Positions 1 to 12,429 of a stretch of DNA of 64,000 bases are shown here, one piece after another. The notes below the pieces were generated by a model. The model searched no databases. It worked only from the letters and a program-made list of their open reading frames with translations, and was not told the DNA's origin. Position 1 is the first letter of the stretch; each line of letters starts with the position of its first letter. The position numbers and the translations under genes are program-made. The stretch comes from Geosiphon pyriformis (Eukaryota > Glomeromycota > Glomeromycetes > Archaeosporales > Geosiphonaceae), in assembly GCA_016748015.1 (NCBI GenBank), contig JAAOMT010000479.1, positions 60,198-124,197 of the forward strand, in the 5' to 3' direction.

Positions 1-1703
1 ATTAAATTCCGAATTTTATTAGATAAAACAATTATAAATAACAAATAACATTTTTGATTTACATACAAATAATGCTTTTACTATTGAAAAAAGAAACGAC
101 TAGCTCTTTATAAAAATTAAATCCATAATATGAATTATCAAAAATATTTGTTTATTCACAAACATAAAAAATTGGTTCACATTTGATAATTCACAATTAA
201 TAATAAAATCATGTAAAGCAGATTTATTTGTTTCAAAATTTCTAATAATGTTAATATATTTATTTTAAAATCTGAAAATTTTTGTATTTTTTTTTTAAGT
301 TTGCAATTTATTCTTTTATCTAGATATTTAAAATATCATATTAATAAAACATATATAAATATTTATTTCAAAAATTTATGCTAATATGTACATATTACAT
401 GTTTATTATAAATTAAAATTAAGATTTTTTAGACAATGAAAATGTTAACCATGCAGAAATTGAAATAATAATGAAAACACTTTTGGCAAATTATATAATT
501 GAATCAAAATAGTTATATTAGTTTTTACCTACTTTTATTAAATATATATATTTTTATTTAAGAGGATCATTTTGTTCAACAAATAAAAAGTAATTAGTTG
601 ATAGTATGATGTGAAATTTTTCTCAAAATCAGAAAACAATGAGATTTTTGGATATTTTTTAACAAGCATGTTATAGGTTATTGTTTTTATTCAGTTTGAA
701 TCAATCAACAAATTATTGTCATTGAATTTCACAAATAAATAAGTTGATAAAATTTATGTTCAAATTGCAAGTACAAATGGACAATTATTATTAGAAATTT
801 TATTAAATAGATGTTATATTCAACTTTCTTAAATCACAAACTCAAGGAATTTATTAAGGCTCTTAAATATTCTATGATAAAAAGTAGTTTTATCATTATA
901 GAAGAATTTTAATAAAATTGAAACAGGAAACATATGAAAAACAAGTGATCTTTTTAATTAATAATGATTATTCGCAGATGTTTTCAAATGTTCTGTACTT
1001 GCTTTTGCTTCTTATTACAAAATAAAACAGATTTGCAAAATATAAATAAGAATTAATAAGTTATTGGTCTTGCAAAACTTCATCCAACTAGAACAATTTT
1101 TTCAAGTTTCATATTCATTGTTAGTTAATTCATTGCGACTTTGGTATTATGTGCACAAGCACAAATATTTTCCAGTAAATTACCTGGTATATCTACATCA
1201 AAGATAGTTTAATCACAATACTTATAAAATTATTGTAAAGTTCTACTGGGCTAATATCATTATTGGTGTTTTTTCTTAAAAGAAAAATTATTATTACCTT
1301 GTGTGTTTCGGCTTAAAAAGTTAGTGTTTATGTAGAGAGATGAACTTAATGAGTTGATTTGGTTTAATCAAATGATGTGTTAATTTAGGAATGTTCAGTC
1401 AATAACAATTAGAAATTACTTTAGTGTGAATTTTAATTAGAGCAATTTTCTCAAGATAAAAAATAACTTTTTTACTATAACTTTATTGAAAAACTAACGT
1501 CTACCAATTGATTGCATAACCTTTTCTTTTATAACTTTATACTTTTCGGCATTGAGTCAATAAATTGAAGAATTGTCTTTTATGGAATAGCATTACATGC
1601 AGTAAAGAGCCAGCTTCTGTTTGTGGCTTTCGGTTTTGGTGAATCCAATTTATAACTTCCCTTTACATATTTTTTATTAGCGATTATACAGGCCATCCAA
1701 AGT
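1..1703. other. AT-rich DNA without a recognisable gene
   Basis: No long reading frame, RNA gene or known element is visible. Base composition is less extreme than in the 8-11 kb stretch. A short minus-strand stretch around 1080-1200 reads like worn coding sequence, but it has stops and no match I recognise. Confidence 0.6.
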
Positions 1704-3398
1704 CGCAACTCCAAGATTACCTTGGTTTTTTACAAGCTTGCACTTGTGAATTAGAGTAATATGCCCTTAAAATATTGCTTTTCAGCAGCACGAAATTTTT
1801 TATATGAATCGGTATTTATAAAAGGTTCATCTGTCGAAGGAATTTTAGAATTTAGCTGTTTGATTCGGTTTACATGATGAATTATTAGTTTCTTATGCAT
1901 TATAAAAGATTCCTTTAGTTTTCATTAAAGTTTTAATTGACATAGGATTTTAGATTTTAGCATCTTTCTTATTGCTCGATTTTTTTATCAATAATAGATT
2001 TTCAACCACTATCGTTTCTTTTTAAATAATCACTATTTTGTTCGTTCTAATTATTTAAGACAACTTTTAACACAAGTAGCGTCCTTCTAATAGTACGCGC
2101 AATTCTTGCAGTGGACCTTTTTTTGAACATTTTTGCGTTATAACATTTGTTTTTACTAAAATCTTTTGGCAACCCATTGTATATACATTTCGAATTTTCA
2201 AGTCGCTCTTTAAATAAAAATATATTAAATAAAGACGAATTTCTTTTATTATTAAAAATAACCACCCAGTACAATTTTAAGGAAATCGTCTTAATATTGA
2301 ATTATTATTTATGATAAACTTTCGAGTTTTAAAGCTTATTAAGATTTGTTATTTCATGGAAAGTTTTATAAGAATAAATTGAAAATCAAGGTCTTCACAA
2401 AGACATAAAATTAGATATTGGAATTAATAAAAAAGATGAAGTTTCTGAGATTTCCATGAAAATTCATAAGTATTTTAGTTAGAAACTTAGTTGCGATTTA
2501 AAAAAATTTCTAAATATAAAAAATTGCAATCCTTTTGAATTCTAAAATGAAATTCATCAATGTTTTGAGATTTTGTTATTGGATTCGGCCTTGAACTCTA
2601 GTTTTTGGATTATAAAAATGGAAATATGTTTAATGCAATAATTTAAATCGTTGGAGATAATAATTTACTCAAAGAAATTCATCATCATTGAAAATTGATG
2701 GTGCTAAATTTCATGAAAATTATGCTTATATCAGAATATTAAATTTTATACATCTTCTTGCTAGGAATTATCACATGGAACAGTTATTTTTCGCATATCT
2801 ATTTTTAAAGCCTTTTAATAAAATCCGAGAGAACCAAATTCTCTGATAAGCTCTATTATAAAATAGCAAGTTAAAGGTATTTCTTACGTTACAAAGAATT
2901 GATTTTAGCAAAGTAGTGTTAATTTTCACTTTTAAAATTCTTTAATCAGAAATCTAAAAACACATGAAAATAATAATAATCTAGTCAAAGGGGCTTTGAT
3001 ATGGAAAATTTAAAATGTGGCATTGCTCGAAATCTATCAGGTTTTTTATTTTCGAAAATGCTTAGCACAGGCTTTGGTATTATCAACAAAAATCGAAGTT
3101 TTAAATGAAAAGAAGCTCAAATTCTTGATACTTTTTAAAAAAAAAGTTTTGCAATTTGACCTTATTTCATATATTGACTTGAATCTTGCAACATAGGAAA
3201 TACTTTTAAATGGGTAAAATATATTTGGTTTCTCTTATCCAAAGTTTTTTTTTATTCGTTTTTCTCTTGAGAAATGCTACAGCTTTTACGGGCGTAGAGG
3301 ATAAAAGGTTGGTTGATCTATTAATTTGATAAAAAATACGGCATAGAATTATTTTCATTTTAAATTTTGATGAATTCCCTGACATTTAACCTGTATGA

Positions 3399-3635
3399 AA
3401 TAGTGTTTTTTTACCCGAAATTCGAGTCTGCCTTTCAAATGGCATCGTTAGCTCTGCCTATTCCGTCAAAAACACCCATGAACCAAATGGCACCGTTACC
3501 TCTACCTATTCCTCCCTAATTACCCATAAACCAACTAACACTAATAGTGGTAATGGGAATGGTAATGGGAATGGTAATAATAATTGGGAATATGACTCCC
3601 CGTGGACTTCTGGTGGCGAAGAAATTGCTTGGTGA
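3399..3635 (+). pseudogene. Possible terminal exon relic with 16-residue repeats
   Basis: An open plus-strand frame runs about 79 codons and stops at TGA 3633-3635. It encodes two 16-residue repeats (starting NGIVSSAYSV and NGTVTSTYSS), then an Asn/Gly run and a tail ending EYDSPWTSGGEEIAW. An AG at 3402-3403 could be a splice acceptor, but no start or upstream exon was found. The homologous stretch in the second duplication copy is open too. The product is not recognised, and the frame may be fortuitous. Confidence 0.3.
3437..3532. repeat. 48 bp direct repeat, two units
   Basis: Two adjacent 48 bp units (3437-3484 and 3485-3532) begin AAATGGCA and end AACC. The unit length is a multiple of three, so the frame is kept. 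The second copy of the large duplication has one unit only (about 6139-6186). Confidence 0.8.
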
Positions 3636-4080
3636 GATTTTTATTAACCATTTGATTAAATCGATAAATTGCTCGTTCTGATTTATACATATTTAAAGGG
3701 GTAGAAAAAGACGATTCAACACTTAGTAAGCATCGATTTATTTGATTTTGTTTACTTGACCACATCTTATATTTATGTTTATCGTAAACAGTCAGCCAAC
3801 ACCAACTTGTTATACATATCCGTAACAAATGTCTACTCCCAACCTCTGCTTTTTTTATCAACATAACGTCGGAGTTTCTTTAACTGGTTCATCCGAATCG
3901 GAAAAACAAAATCATCTCTCTTTCTCCTGGACGATTTCCGATTGAATATTCATTTGAGAGTTACGATAATGGGTTGGATATATTTCTTGTTTGATTTATA
4001 ATTTGGAGATTCATGATAAATTTTGGCTATAAGTTTGTGTTTTAATTTTCTCTTTGAGCTACCTATTGACTATCAAAAGT

Positions 4081-6739
4081 CAATTCCAAGATTACCTTGG
4101 AGTTTTTTACAAGCTTGCACTTGTGAATTGGAGTAATATGCTCTTAAAATATTGCTTTTCAGCAGTAATATAAGATTTCCATATGCTTCACCAGTTATAC
4201 ATGAGGGGTACAAATCAAATTATTCAAATCTTGTCCATGATATATTTATATCTATTTTAACAGGTGCTCGTGTATTATCAGGGTCGAAAAGCTCATTTTT
4301 GTGACATTGTATATGAAATAATTGATATGAATAGAAGGTTCGTCTGTCCAAAGAACTATGTTTTAGAATTTAGTTGTTTGATTTGGTTTTGTTGATGAAA
4401 TATTAGTTTCTTATGCATTATAGAAAATTAATATATTTATTTAGTTTTCAATAAATTTTAAGTGGAACGTTTTTTGTTACTAAATATAATCGCCCAGTGC
4501 AATTTTAAGGAAATCGTCTTAATATTGATTAATTTTTTGTGATTAACTTTCGAGTTTTAAAGGTTATTAAGATTTGTTATTTCATGAAAAGTTTTATAAG
4601 AATAAATTGAAAATTCAGGTCTTCATAAAGACATAAAATTAGATATTGGAATTAATAAAAAAAGATGAAGTTTGTGGGATTTCCATGAAAATTCATAAGT
4701 ATTTTAGTTAGAAACTTAGTTGCGATTTATAAAATTTTCTAAATATAAAAATTTGTAATCCTTTTGAATTTTAGAATGAAATTCATCAATGTTTTGAGAT
4801 ATTGTTATTGAATTCGGCCTTGAACTCTAGTTTTTGGATTATAAAAATAAAAATATCTTTTAATGCATTAATTTAAGGAAAAATACATGAGTTTTTCATC
4901 TTCCGAATTTTTATTCCAATATTGAAAATTGATTCTCGATCTCAAAAGTTTCACACTCTTGTGATAAATTAAGCAAATTACCTTTTTTTTTGTATATGTT
5001 TTATTATTTTCAAAAAAAAATTATTTTATTTGTACAACTCGATTTAAGTTATTGCTTTTATCTTTGAAATTTATAAAAAATATTGAATGAAATAATAATT
5101 TTTCGACATAGTCAATAGGATCTAGTTTTTATAATTCTGTAGATATTCAAATTTTGAAAAAAAATCAAGATATTCTGTAATTTTATATCGTACCAGTTTT
5201 GTAATATCAATAGTAAGGATTCCTAATTTAAGTATGAATATATTCTTAAACAAATGAAATCGTTAGAGAGAATAATTTATTTAAAGAAATTGATCATTAT
5301 TAATGTTAAATTTCATGAAATTATGTTTGGGGCTCATAAAAATTAAGTCCATCTTTTTCTATCCCTATGCTGTATATCAGAATATTTAAATTTAATCTAA
5401 AAATCTCGATTGACTAATTATTTTTATATGTCTTCTTGCTAGGAATTATCACATGAAAAAGTTTTGTTCAGTTGTTTGTCATATATATTTTAAAGCCTTT
5501 TAATTAAATCCGAAAGAACTAAATTCTCTGAGATAAACTCTATCATAAATAGCAGGTTACAAAGAATGGATTTTAGCAAAGTAGTATCAATTTTCATTTT
5601 TAATAATTCTTTAATCAGAAATATAAAAACACATGATAACAAAAATCTAGTCAAAGGTAAAATTTAGGGGCTTTGATAAAGAAAATTTAGAATTTTTCAT
5701 TGCTCGAAATCTACCACGGCTTTTATTTTCGGAAATGCTTAGCAGACATGCACTGCTTGTTTATTTCAGGCTTTGGTATTAGATCAATAAAAATCGAAGT
5801 TTTAAATGAGAAGAAGCTCAAACTCTTGATACTTTTAGAAAAAAAAAGTTTTAAAATTTGACTCTATTTAATATATTGACTTTAATCTTGCATCATACGG
5901 AATACTTTCAAATGGGCAAAATATATTTGGTTTCTCTTATCCAAAGTTTTTTTTTATTCGTTTTTCTCTTGAGAAATGCTACAGCTTTTACGGGCGTAGA
6001 GGATAAAAGGTTGGTTGATCTATTAATTTGATAAAAAATACGGCATAGAATTATTTTCATTTTAAATTTTGATGAATTCCCTGACATTTAACCTGTATGA
6101 AATAGTGTTTTTTTACCCGAAATTCAAGTCTGCCTTTCAAATTGCACCGTTACCTCTACCTATTCCTCCCTAATTACCCATAAACCAACTAACACTAATA
6201 GTGGTAATGGGAATGGTAATGGGAATGGTAATAATAATTCGGAATATTACTCCCCGTGGACTTCTCGTGACGAAGAAATTGCTTAGTGAGAATTTTATTA
6301 ACCATTTGATTAAATCGATAAATTGCTCGTTCTGATTTAAACATATTTAAAGGGGTAGAAAAAGACGACGATTCAACACTTAGTAAGCATCGATTTATTT
6401 GATTTTGTTTACTTGACCACATCTTATATTTATGTATATCTTAAACAGTCAGCCAACACCAACATGTTATACATAATTGTAACAAATGTCTACTCCCAAC
6501 CTCTGCTTTTCTTATCAACATAACGTCGGAGTTTCTTTAACTGGTTCATCCGAATCGGAAAAACAAAACCATCTCTCCTTCTCCTGGACGATTTCCGATT
6601 GAATATATATTTGAGAGTTACGATAATGGGTTGGGTAAATTTCTTGTTTGATTTATAATTTGGAGATTCATGATAAAGTTTGGCTGTAAGTTTCTGTTTT
6701 AGTTTTCTCTTTTAGCTGAACCAATTGACTATCAAAAGT
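4081..6739. repeat. Large tandem duplication, copy 2
   Basis: This is the second, head-to-tail copy of 1704-4080. It contains extra sequence at about 4190-4310 and 4870-5240 and lacks one 48 bp unit found in copy 1 (3437-3484). Similarity is uneven: one 208 bp block is identical while other blocks differ by many substitutions and indels, which suggests local conversion or constraint. No intact gene is visible in either copy. Confidence 0.85.
6101..6286 (+). pseudogene. Second copy of the putative exon relic
   Basis: This is the counterpart of 3399-3635 in the downstream duplication copy. The frame stays open but has one 16-residue unit instead of two. It stops two codons' worth of sequence earlier because the final TGG is read as TAG (6284-6286), a G-to-A transition. 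The product is unknown and coding status is uncertain. Confidence 0.28.
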
Positions 6740-7261
6740 TCATAGTTCAAAGACAAAACAAAAAGATTGGGCAAAAATTGGACGTATTATGTTTTCTGTG
6801 CAAAAGTATTTTTTGAATACAGTGCAAGATACTTAAAACTATAATCACGTGAACTTGTCCCATTTCGAGAGCAGAATTTACATTGGACGAAAAAATTGAT
6901 TTATGCATTTCAATTTTTAAATAATACATACTCTTCAGATTATCAGCTTTAATGAAAGTTATAATTTCAGATGAAGTTTTAACTGAATTTTAATTAGAAA
7001 AATACTCATCATTTCAGCCGTCGCGCGAATCCAATTTGTTGAGAGCCCTATAAAAAAAGAAATCTGACAAGTTTCCATTTAAGTTTTTATTATAAAAAAT
7101 ATTACCTGATATCCACGCCGTGCGAATTCAATATAAACAATCCATTAAGTTTTTATGAATTTTCTTAAATTATTAATTATAATTATTGTTATCAAACTTA
7201 TATTGTATAGATGCATTTAAAAAAACTGAACTTGTAACATGCCCTTTATGTAAACCCGTCT
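6740..7261. other. Intergenic stretch, nothing recognised
   Basis: This lies between the tandem duplication and the DDE transposase relic. Two short GC-containing motifs (CCGTCGCGCGAATCC near 7018 and CGCCGTGCGAATTC near 7117) resemble each other and might be element-end sequence, but this is not established. Confidence 0.5.
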
Positions 7262-7930
7262 ATTTTAGCTAATTTTCCTATTTATAAACACGTCCAATTG
7301 GTCTTGACGATACAATTGCATATATCCCCATGGTTTCTGAGCAAACTTTCTAATCGTAATAATGCTCAGTGAATCAAGTGCTCGTGGAACAGTTTCCTGC
7401 AAGCCAACCCAGGTGTAATAACACTGGTTTTTGTATAACCTATAGCTGCCCCCCAATACATTTTGAAGAAGTTCAGCTCACAATAGAAATTTGGATAAAA
7501 AACCCATAAATGGCCAGCACCTTCATTAATTCTACAATAGCCGATTTTTGCATAACAAAACTTGATTGAGAGGCTATAACATTTTTTGCGCAGCATTACA
7601 CTTGTGAAGGTTTCTCAGCTAACTTTTTTTTTAAACTCTGATAATCTAAAATAAATTTTCACAGACTTCTTCCAAAAGTTTTCTAATTCTTTTTGGCTCT
7701 TCTTGTAAAACAGGGTTCAGGTAATCTTCTTCGAATACCATTTGCTAGGTTATTTTTTGTCCTTCGATATTAATAAACTTGTTGGTCTCATTATGAATTG
7801 CCTTCCTCTAAAACCTAGGTCCATTTTTCTTGTGACAAGAGCATCTTTGGTATATACTGCATGATTTCCACCACTTCCATTTTTCTTCTTTTGCAATGAC
7901 ACTTTCATACCTGGAATCCAAATCTCTTTT
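7262..7930 (-). pseudogene. DDE transposase relic
   Basis: The minus strand carries the decayed C-terminal half of a DDE-type transposase. One frame reads GHLWVFYPNFYCELNFFKM followed by a YWGAA motif. This matches the YPKFHCELNFIExxWGAA pattern of DDE_3/Tc1-like transposases, where the E is the third catalytic residue. A frameshift near 7440-7455 moves the reading to CYYTWVGLQETVPRALDSLS and then a RKFAQKPWGYM stretch, typical of what follows. Upstream (7600-7930) patches such as AVYTKDALVTRKMDLG are still readable between stops. Terminal repeats were not identified. The element is dead; family assignment is by motif recognition only. Confidence 0.65.
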
Positions 7931-9319
7931 TTTCTATCATTAAAATAAATAAAATTGTATTACATTTGTGTGACAGCCTATTAAGTGTTATACACTATGC
8001 ATATGGGCTAAATGATCCAAATATTTTTCTCAATGCTTATTCTTTTAAGAAAAATGGTTTCTTGGCTAATATAATATAATAAATTATGAAATATTTATAT
8101 CGGATTTAAAAACCCGAAACTGATTTTCACAAATGGTTACATATTATTGCGTCAATTTTTCCCAAAAATATTTGGCAAATGAAACATTGGAAATTAAATA
8201 GCGTTCATTTGGGTATTTAGATGCAACAAATTTATCAAAATTGTAATATTTTCTTATCAAAAAAATTAAATTTGTAAATTTTTTAACTTATATAAATAGG
8301 TATTTAATCTCAAGTTTATTTAGAACTGTATAAAAAATAGAGTCTTTATTAAAATGCAATATATTATGAATATTTGATTACAATATATTTGTTGACTTAA
8401 TATTTAAAAATTGACATATATATAAATTTTATTTTTTATTAAAAATGAAAGCTATTTAATGAACCTTATCACGCTTCAAATCGAAAAATTCAAATTTTGT
8501 GGTATAAAAAAAAAACTTTTAAAAAATTAATAAAAAAAGAGCTTTAATTCAATTCAAGCATCTAATATAATTTTCGATTTAAATAAAATTTAACAGTAAT
8601 TGGTAAATCAAAAAGTCAATCAAATTCAATTTGGAACCAAATATAATAAAAGATGAAAATAAGTTTGTTAATTTAAATCCAAACCAAAATTTTTATAGTT
8701 TATTTAATTATATTTTTTATAACTAACTATAATAATACTTTTTTCTATTTTCTGTAAAAAATCACACAACATAGTTTTAAATCATATATATATATATTAA
8801 AAATCATTTCAAATTGGAAAATAAAATAAAATAACCTTTTTAAATCCAGTTGAAATTTTGTAAAAATACTACTTTATTAATATTTTCAATTACTTGCAAT
8901 GTTGACTCTTGTTTTAATATCAGTACAGTATTAAAAATATTTGTTAATAAATTAAAATTTTATTATATTTTCAATTTTTGTATTTTGATTTTCTTTGTTG
9001 TATATATGCTGTAAACTTTTTAAAATGTGTTGTTGTATGTTAACAGAAATTTTTGCTTTATAAACAGTGTGTAGTTGCAAAATATTTTAAATTTTAACTA
9101 AAAACTAAACTTTTTGAAAATTGAACCAGTTCAAGATTTTTAATTTTAAAAAGTCATATTTTGTGTAAAAATTTAATATCAGTTTATTTAAGTTATTTGA
9201 TTTATGTTTTTTTAAAAATTGCATATATTCTAATAATATTATGTAAAATTTTTACAAAATAAAAAGCTAATTTGTGAAATAATTATAAATAAATTTATTC
9301 TAGATTAATTTTTATAAAA
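7931..9319. other. Very AT-rich spacer
   Basis: No gene or element is recognised. Composition becomes markedly more AT-rich from about 8000 onward. Confidence 0.6.
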
Positions 9320-10040
9320 TTAATAGATAACAAGAAAAAATAATTAAATTAGTTAGAATTCAATATATAAAATTAGTTTTATAAATATTTCAGTTGTTAT
9401 TCTTTTTAAAAAGCAACAAAAAAATTTGAAAATAGAAAAATAATTCATATTATTAACAAAAAATAAAACATTAATATAATTTTATGTCTTATATTAACAC
9501 TTTTAAAATTTAATATTAGGTATTAATTGTATTTTTTAGTAAATATTTATTTAATATAGTTTACAAAAACTAAAAATTATACAAATTAAGAAAAAAAAAT
9601 AGTAAAAAAAAATATAAAAGTTAATATTATTATATTGATCTTTGTTAAATAAGTTTGATTTGAATACCAATTAATTTTAATAGTTTTGTAAAGTTTTGCC
9701 TATATACTAAAAAAAATCAATAATTAAGTCAATAATTATATCAATAATTTGGTTAATAATTAAATTAATAATTAAATTAATAATTGAATTAATAATTAAG
9801 TTAATAATCAAGTTATTAATTAAATTATTAATTATATTAAAAATAGAGTGATTAATTAATATATATAACTAATTGTAACTAAATAAATAATCAAAAGTAA
9901 AAAATAAAAGTTTTAATTATAATAGTATTCTTTTCAAAAAAATAAGCTTTAAAATAAATTAATTAAGAAAAAATTTGAAATTTCTATTTTAAAATTAACT
10001 AATTTGTTAAAATTCTTGGTAAATAAGATATATAATAACT
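9320..10040 (+). repeat. AT-rich repeat R1, copy 1
   Basis: This unit of about 700 bp recurs in the same orientation at 10395-11080 and inverted at 20115-20705. Shared landmarks, in order, are a (C/T)TAATAGATA(G/A)CAAGAAA start, the string AAATATTTATTTAATATA, a 12 bp-period AATAATTAAATT tract, and AAATAAAAGTTTTAA near the end. Its last 90 bp (9945-10040) match the sequence just after LINE A (20041-20130), so this copy behaves as an unoccupied version of the LINE A insertion site. Confidence 0.7.
9714..9842. repeat. 12 bp-period tandem tract
   Basis: About ten degenerate units of AATAATTAAATT lie end to end within R1 copy 1. The tract has no unique spacers and is not a CRISPR array. Confidence 0.75.
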
Positions 10041-10394
10041 ATTGTAATATTAGTTTTAAATTTAAGAAATCAAACTTTTGTATAAGTATTTTCGATTTTT
10101 TTGTAATAATCAAAACTTTCAAACATCTAAATATATAATGCTTAAGATTTTGATTTAAATTTTTAAAGTTGTTTTTTTAAAAGTTTTATATTTTTTATGA
10201 TTTTCAATAATATTTAATTTATTTTTTATATGACGATTTTTTGTTTATAAATAAAATTTCTTTTATTATTTTTTTAAGTTTATTAAAAAGAAAAAATATT
10301 CTGGCAATTATATATTTAAGCATATACTTTTTTATTTTGTTGTTAATTTTTGTAAATTAATAACAAAGTATATTTTAATTTTATTGTTACCATC

Positions 10395-11080
10395 AAATAT
10401 AATATGCTAATAGATAGCAAGAAAAAATAATTTTGTATAATAATAAAATAATTAAAGAGTAAATAATCTTTAACAAATAAATTGAATTAATAAGAATTCA
10501 ATATGTGAAATTCCTCTTATAAATATCTTAGTTATTATTTTTTCTAAAAAATAATAAAAAAATTTAAGAATAAAAAAATAGTTTATACTGTTAACAAAAA
10601 ATAATATACTAATATAATTTATGTTTTATGTTAATATTTTTAAAATTTAATATTAAATATTGGTTGTATTTTTTAATAAATATTTATTTAATATAGTTTA
10701 TAAAAACTAAAAATCAAAAAAAAAATAGTAAAAAAAATAATAAAATTAATATTGTTATATTAATCTTTGTCGAATAAATTTAAATTAAATATTAATTAAT
10801 TTCTATAGTTTTGTAAAGTTTTGCTTATATATTAAAAAAAATCAATAATTAAGTTAATAATTACATTAATAATTTGGTTATTAATTAAATTAATAATTGA
10901 ATCAATAATTAAGCTATTAATCAAGTTATTAATCAAATTAATAATTATATTAATAATTAATTTTAAAAATAAAATAACTAATTAATATAATTAATTATAA
11001 CTAAATAAATAATAAAAAATAAAAGTTTTAACTATAATACTATTCTTTTTAAAAAAATTTAACTTTAATAAAATAAAAAT
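10395..11080 (+). repeat. AT-rich repeat R1, copy 2 (LINE A target)
   Basis: A direct copy of 9320-9930, interrupted at its 3' end by LINE A. It contains its own 12 bp-period tract at about 10838-10957. The remainder of the repeat resumes after LINE A at 20041. Confidence 0.7.
10838..10957. repeat. 12 bp-period tandem tract in R1 copy 2
   Basis: About nine degenerate AATAATTAAATT-like units, homologous to the tract at 9714-9842. Confidence 0.7.
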
Positions 11081-11192
11081 AAAACTTTTTTTTCTTATTT
11101 ATCTCAATAATTATTAAAAAGTCTCAATTTTGATAAAGAAGTTTTTTTAGTTTTTTTTTTTAATCATTCAAGTTAATATATCTAAACTGTTT

Positions 11193-12080
11193 TTGCTTGA
11201 ATATAAAACTATTATTGGCACTAATATTGCTATTATGAAGAAGGCTGTTAAAAGTTCTGGTTCTAAAATTGTTAACAAAATGTTTTATTTAAGAAAAAAA
11301 AGAGAAAATATTTTAAATAATAGCATTATTAATAGAAATAATTTTAATAAAAAAACAAGTGGTGAATTTTGGAATTCTGAAGCTAGTAATATTATTAAAT
11401 TTAATAATATTTATATAAAAAGAAAGTTTTTAGTAAAAAAAACTAATATAGACTATAAAAAAATAATGTTTTTGTTGAGAAAAATTTAAATTTAATGCCA
11501 AAAAGTCCTAAATTAGTAACCAAAAAAGCTTTAAACACACTACTCAAAAAAATTAATTTTTTGAATATTAATAATAATAATAATATTCTCTTAAATGTTC
11601 TTCTGATTTTTTTTTTTATTAAAAAATCTGGTCAATGTGTCTGTTAAAAAGTTTTTTGCTTTAAATATTAATTTAAACAACATTGTTAAAAAATTGTCTT
11701 AGAAAAAACTTATAGTAATAAGAAAATTATTCTCAAAAATTAATAGTTTTAGAGAAATTTTTACTCTTTCAAAATTTGCTAATATCATTAGAGTTATATT
11801 CACTTCTAAATTTAACTTGGTACAGACAACTATTTTGGTAAAAGCTAAAAACATTATTGCAAACACCAATTTCAAAAAATTAATAATCTATTCAAATTGG
11901 ACTATGATAATAAAATAAATATTAATTAAAATATTAGCTAAGACTATACATATTACACTATTTAGATTTGGTAAGATTAAGTTAATTAAAATACAGTTGA
12001 TAGAACTGTAACAAAAAACTGTGATTAAATTTGTTTAAACAGATTATGCTAATTTAGTTACAGTTAAGTAATTTATTTTG
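11193..12080 (+). pseudogene. LINE A ORF1 relic
   Basis: The first 98 codons are open. They contain MKKAVKSSGS (ATG at 11235), which matches the start of LINE D ORF1 (MKKTVESSGS). Homology then continues through stops to the RRM-like region near 12000-12060. The sequence jumps from there to a point equivalent to about 35265 of LINE C, so roughly 700 bp containing the CCHC zinc knuckle have been deleted. It cannot make a functional RNA-binding protein. Confidence 0.65.
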
Positions 12081-12429
12081 ATTAAAAAACAGATATGATA
12101 ATAAGTAAGAGTTTAGATGTAGTTATTAGTAATAAGACTATTGTAAGAGCAAAATCTTTGAACCAGTCATTTATTATAAAATTTAAAAAAAAAGAACAAT
12201 TTATTAGTTATAGTTATAAGCTTACTAACCAAAATAGATAATAAAAGTTTGAATTCAAACACTTTTTTTTAACAATAACTGATTTGATTTGAAAAATTGC
12301 TACATATAATATTAGAAATATAAACAACTCTACTAAGCAAAAAAATATTATTTGTTAGTATAAAGAAATAAACAATTTGATTTTCATTGTTATTAAGATA
12401 AAATTAAAAAAAAATTTGTTCATAGATTA

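Larger units (their letters stand above)
1704..4080. repeat. Large tandem duplication, copy 1
   Basis: This segment is repeated immediately downstream at 4081-6739. Both copies begin near the motif CCAAGATTACCTTGG and end near GACTATCAAAAGT. Long collinear blocks match, for example 2272-2600 with 4498-4840, and 3216-3423 with 5918-6125, the latter identical over 208 bp. Copy 1 carries about 290 bp (roughly 1940-2270) that copy 2 lacks. No transposase, LTR or target-site duplication is visible, so a segmental duplication of host DNA is the simplest reading. Confidence 0.85.

Noticed and set aside
1080-1210. Minus-strand patches reading like worn coding sequence (for example IPGNLLENICACAHN)
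   Set aside because: Interrupted by stops, no family recognised and no extension on either side.
3541-3864. 107-codon minus-strand frame ending in a His/Tyr repeat (and 6195-6422)
   Set aside because: The HYHSHYH tail is the antisense of the Asn/Gly repeat and no domain is recognisable. The plus-strand reading is at least as likely.
3829-3945. 38-residue ORF (MSTPNLCFFYQHNVG...) present in both duplication copies (also 6486-6602)
   Set aside because: The opposite strand is also open in copy 2 with an equally plausible reading, and conservation follows from the duplication itself. Nothing decides the strand or that it is coding.
7010-7130. Two similar GC-containing motifs as possible terminal repeats of the DDE element
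   Set aside because: Only about 15 bp each, in the same orientation, with no flanking duplication; not enough support.
9714-9842. Regular repeats resembling a CRISPR-like array
   Set aside because: Units are 12 bp, contiguous and without unique spacers, in a eukaryotic AT-rich repeat. It is a simple tandem tract.
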